Notes under the pieces: generated by a model
The model's input: the letters and a program-made list of their open reading frames with translations, nothing else
Database searches by the model: none
What the model was told of the DNA's origin: nothing
Program-made: the position numbers and the translations under genes
Shown: positions 63,034 to 64,000 of the stretch, in pieces
Layout: each line of letters starts with the position of its first letter
How positions within the stretch are numbered: the first letter of the stretch is position 1
Assembly: GCF_946886895.1 (NCBI RefSeq)
Contig: NZ_CAMPJO010000003.1
Location: 310,001-374,000, forward strand
Source: an uncultured Marinobacter sp.
Lineage (GTDB): Bacteria; Pseudomonadota; Gammaproteobacteria; Pseudomonadales; Oleiphilaceae
Direction: 5' to 3'
Length of the DNA: 64,000 nucleotides

Positions 63034-64000
63034 TCAACCGGTTTTCCGAGCCTCGGTGGCGGGGACTTTCAGCATCAGCAGAAAACCGATCAGCAGGAAC
63101 ACAAGAATGGTGCTCATGCCCCAGCGCTGGCTGTCGGTGACGGCGGTCACCCACCCCACCAGCAAGGGGCCGGCGAAGGCGGTGGCCTTACCGGAAAAAG
63201 CGAACAGGCCGAACATCTGGGTCTGAAGGTGGGGCGGGGCCACCCGGGCCAGGTGTGACCGGCTGGCCGACTGCAACGGCCCCACGAAAATACCCAGAAT
63301 CATGCCCCACACCCAGAACGCCGTGGCGCCATCCACCACCAGGATGGCGAACGCACTGACGCTCAGCCCCACCAGCGCCATCAGGATGGTGTTGCGCCCT
63401 CCCAGAGCGTCGTCAACCCAGGCAAACCCCAGGGCTCCCAGGCCCGCCGTCACATTCAGGGCGATCGCGAATTGCAGAACCTCCGTCGAGCTCATATTGA
63501 AGGTACCCGCCGCGTACACACCCCCGAACGTGAAAATGGTGGCCAGGCCATCGGTGTACAGCATGCGGGCGATAAGAAAACGCACAATGTCCCGGTACTG
63601 GCGAACGTGGGCGATGGATTCCCGGAGTTGCGCGAACCCGGCGCGGGTAGCCGCTGCCAGGCCCAGGCCGGTGGCAGGCCGGTCCGGGACGAAGACAAAG
63701 GCGGGCAGGGCGAACACCAGATACCAGACCGCCACAACAACGAAGGTCGCGCGAACGTGTTCGGCCTGGTCCCGGTCCAGATTGAAGAGCGTGGCGTCGG
63801 CCTCGATGAAACCGTACAGCGCAACCACCAGGCTTGTGACACCGCCGACATAGCCCAGACTCCAGGCCCATCCCGACCAGCGGCCGGTACGCGCCGGGCT
63901 GGCCAGATCCGGCAGCATGGCATTGTAGAAAATGAACGCGAACTCGGCGCCCAGGGTGCCCAGGCCCACCCACAACGCGGCGCTCCAGAACTGGTCCTGG
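63034..64000 (-). CDS. MFS transporter, UMF1 type (5' end outside window)
   Basis: At least 322 codons of a major-facilitator transporter are present; the frame is open at the window edge, so the first helices are missing. Features are QFWSAALWVGLGTLGAEFAF, FYNAMLPDLASPARTGRWSG (the UMF1-type P-D-L-A-x-P block), GILGIFVG-like and RSHLARVAPP loops. About ten hydrophobic segments can be read. This branch includes relatives of Atg22-type permeases and a number of bacterial osmolyte and amino acid transporters of unknown substrate. It lies 96 bp downstream-side of the demethylase gene and on the same strand, so it may carry the methylated substrate. Confidence 0.82.
   Translation of the reverse strand, partial: QDQFWSAALWVGLGTLGAEFAFIFYNAMLPDLASPARTGRWSGWAWSLGYVGGVTSLVVALYGFIEADATLFNLDRDQAEHVRATFVVVAVWYLVFALPAFVFVPDRPATGLGLAAATRAGFAQLRESIAHVRQYRDIVRFLIARMLYTDGLATIFTFGGVYAAGTFNMSSTEVLQFAIALNVTAGLGALGFAWVDDALGGRNTILMALVGLSVSAFAILVVDGATAFWVWGMILGIFVGPLQSASRSHLARVAPPHLQTQMFGLFAFSGKATAFAGPLLVGWVTAVTDSQRWGMSTILVFLLIGFLLMLKVPATEARKTG

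Overview
The window looks like a chromosomal segment of a marine, metabolically versatile gammaproteobacterium close to Marinobacter. This is inferred from moderately high G+C, short-spaced operons with good Shine-Dalgarno sites, and the gene set: a PutA and large NAD-glutamate dehydrogenase pair, a TRAP transporter, a sigma-54 response regulator, folate-linked methyl metabolism, and many DUF families common in Marinobacter and Pseudomonas. I saw no rRNA, tRNA, CRISPR array, insertion sequence, phage or integrase gene. The content is almost entirely metabolic, transport and regulatory.

Layout. 1-11,200: proline/glutamate catabolism (putA cut by the window edge, a short-form large NAD-glutamate dehydrogenase, an Lrp-type regulator), then a LysE/RhtB exporter, an unrecognised protein, the EF-P paralogue EfpL, and a DUF2182-DUF1326 pair. 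11,300-22,750: a LysR regulator followed by a ten-gene plus-strand operon: DUF1445 (YcsI-like), a DctPQM TRAP transporter, DUF2848, an amidase, a membrane protein, an Old Yellow Enzyme and the three 5-oxoprolinase subunits PxpABC. This reads as a pathway for uptake and use of pyroglutamate or a related cyclic amide. 22,750-35,300: a mixed region with a DCC-family protein, threonine aldolase, a soluble PAS-PAS chemoreceptor of the BdlA type, an enoyl-CoA hydratase relative, a large DUF2339 membrane protein, a secreted M28 aminopeptidase, a 59-residue membrane protein, a LysR regulator with a divergent small protein, a GGDEF-EAL protein, and the in-frame remnant of a PfkB sugar kinase.

35,900-47,000 is the most coherent unit. 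A branched-chain-type ABC importer, a zinc alcohol dehydrogenase and a hot-dog thioesterase run on the plus strand from a well-formed sigma-54 promoter, which has two matching dyads about 32 bp apart upstream. A histidine kinase, a sigma-54 activator and a second periplasmic binding protein converge on it from the minus strand with overlapping ends. I propose that the second binding protein senses the substrate for the kinase, that the activator binds the two dyads, and that sigma-54 RNA polymerase then expresses the importer and enzymes. The substrate is unknown.

47,000-54,800 holds scattered small genes: NnrU, DUF72, a PNPOx-like flavoprotein divergent from a MocR regulator, DUF2784, a maleate isomerase/Asp-Glu racemase homologue lacking the usual cysteines, DUF3096 and a large S15-like lipoprotein hydrolase. 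55,000-64,000 is a tetrahydrofolate one-carbon module: a dimethylglycine-dehydrogenase-like FAD/GcvT fusion, a GbdR-like regulator, formate-THF ligase, a divergent methylene-THF reductase, a GcvT/DmdA-superfamily demethylase and a UMF1-type MFS transporter (cut by the window edge). It probably strips methyl groups from a methylated osmolyte or amine and carries them through folate to formate.
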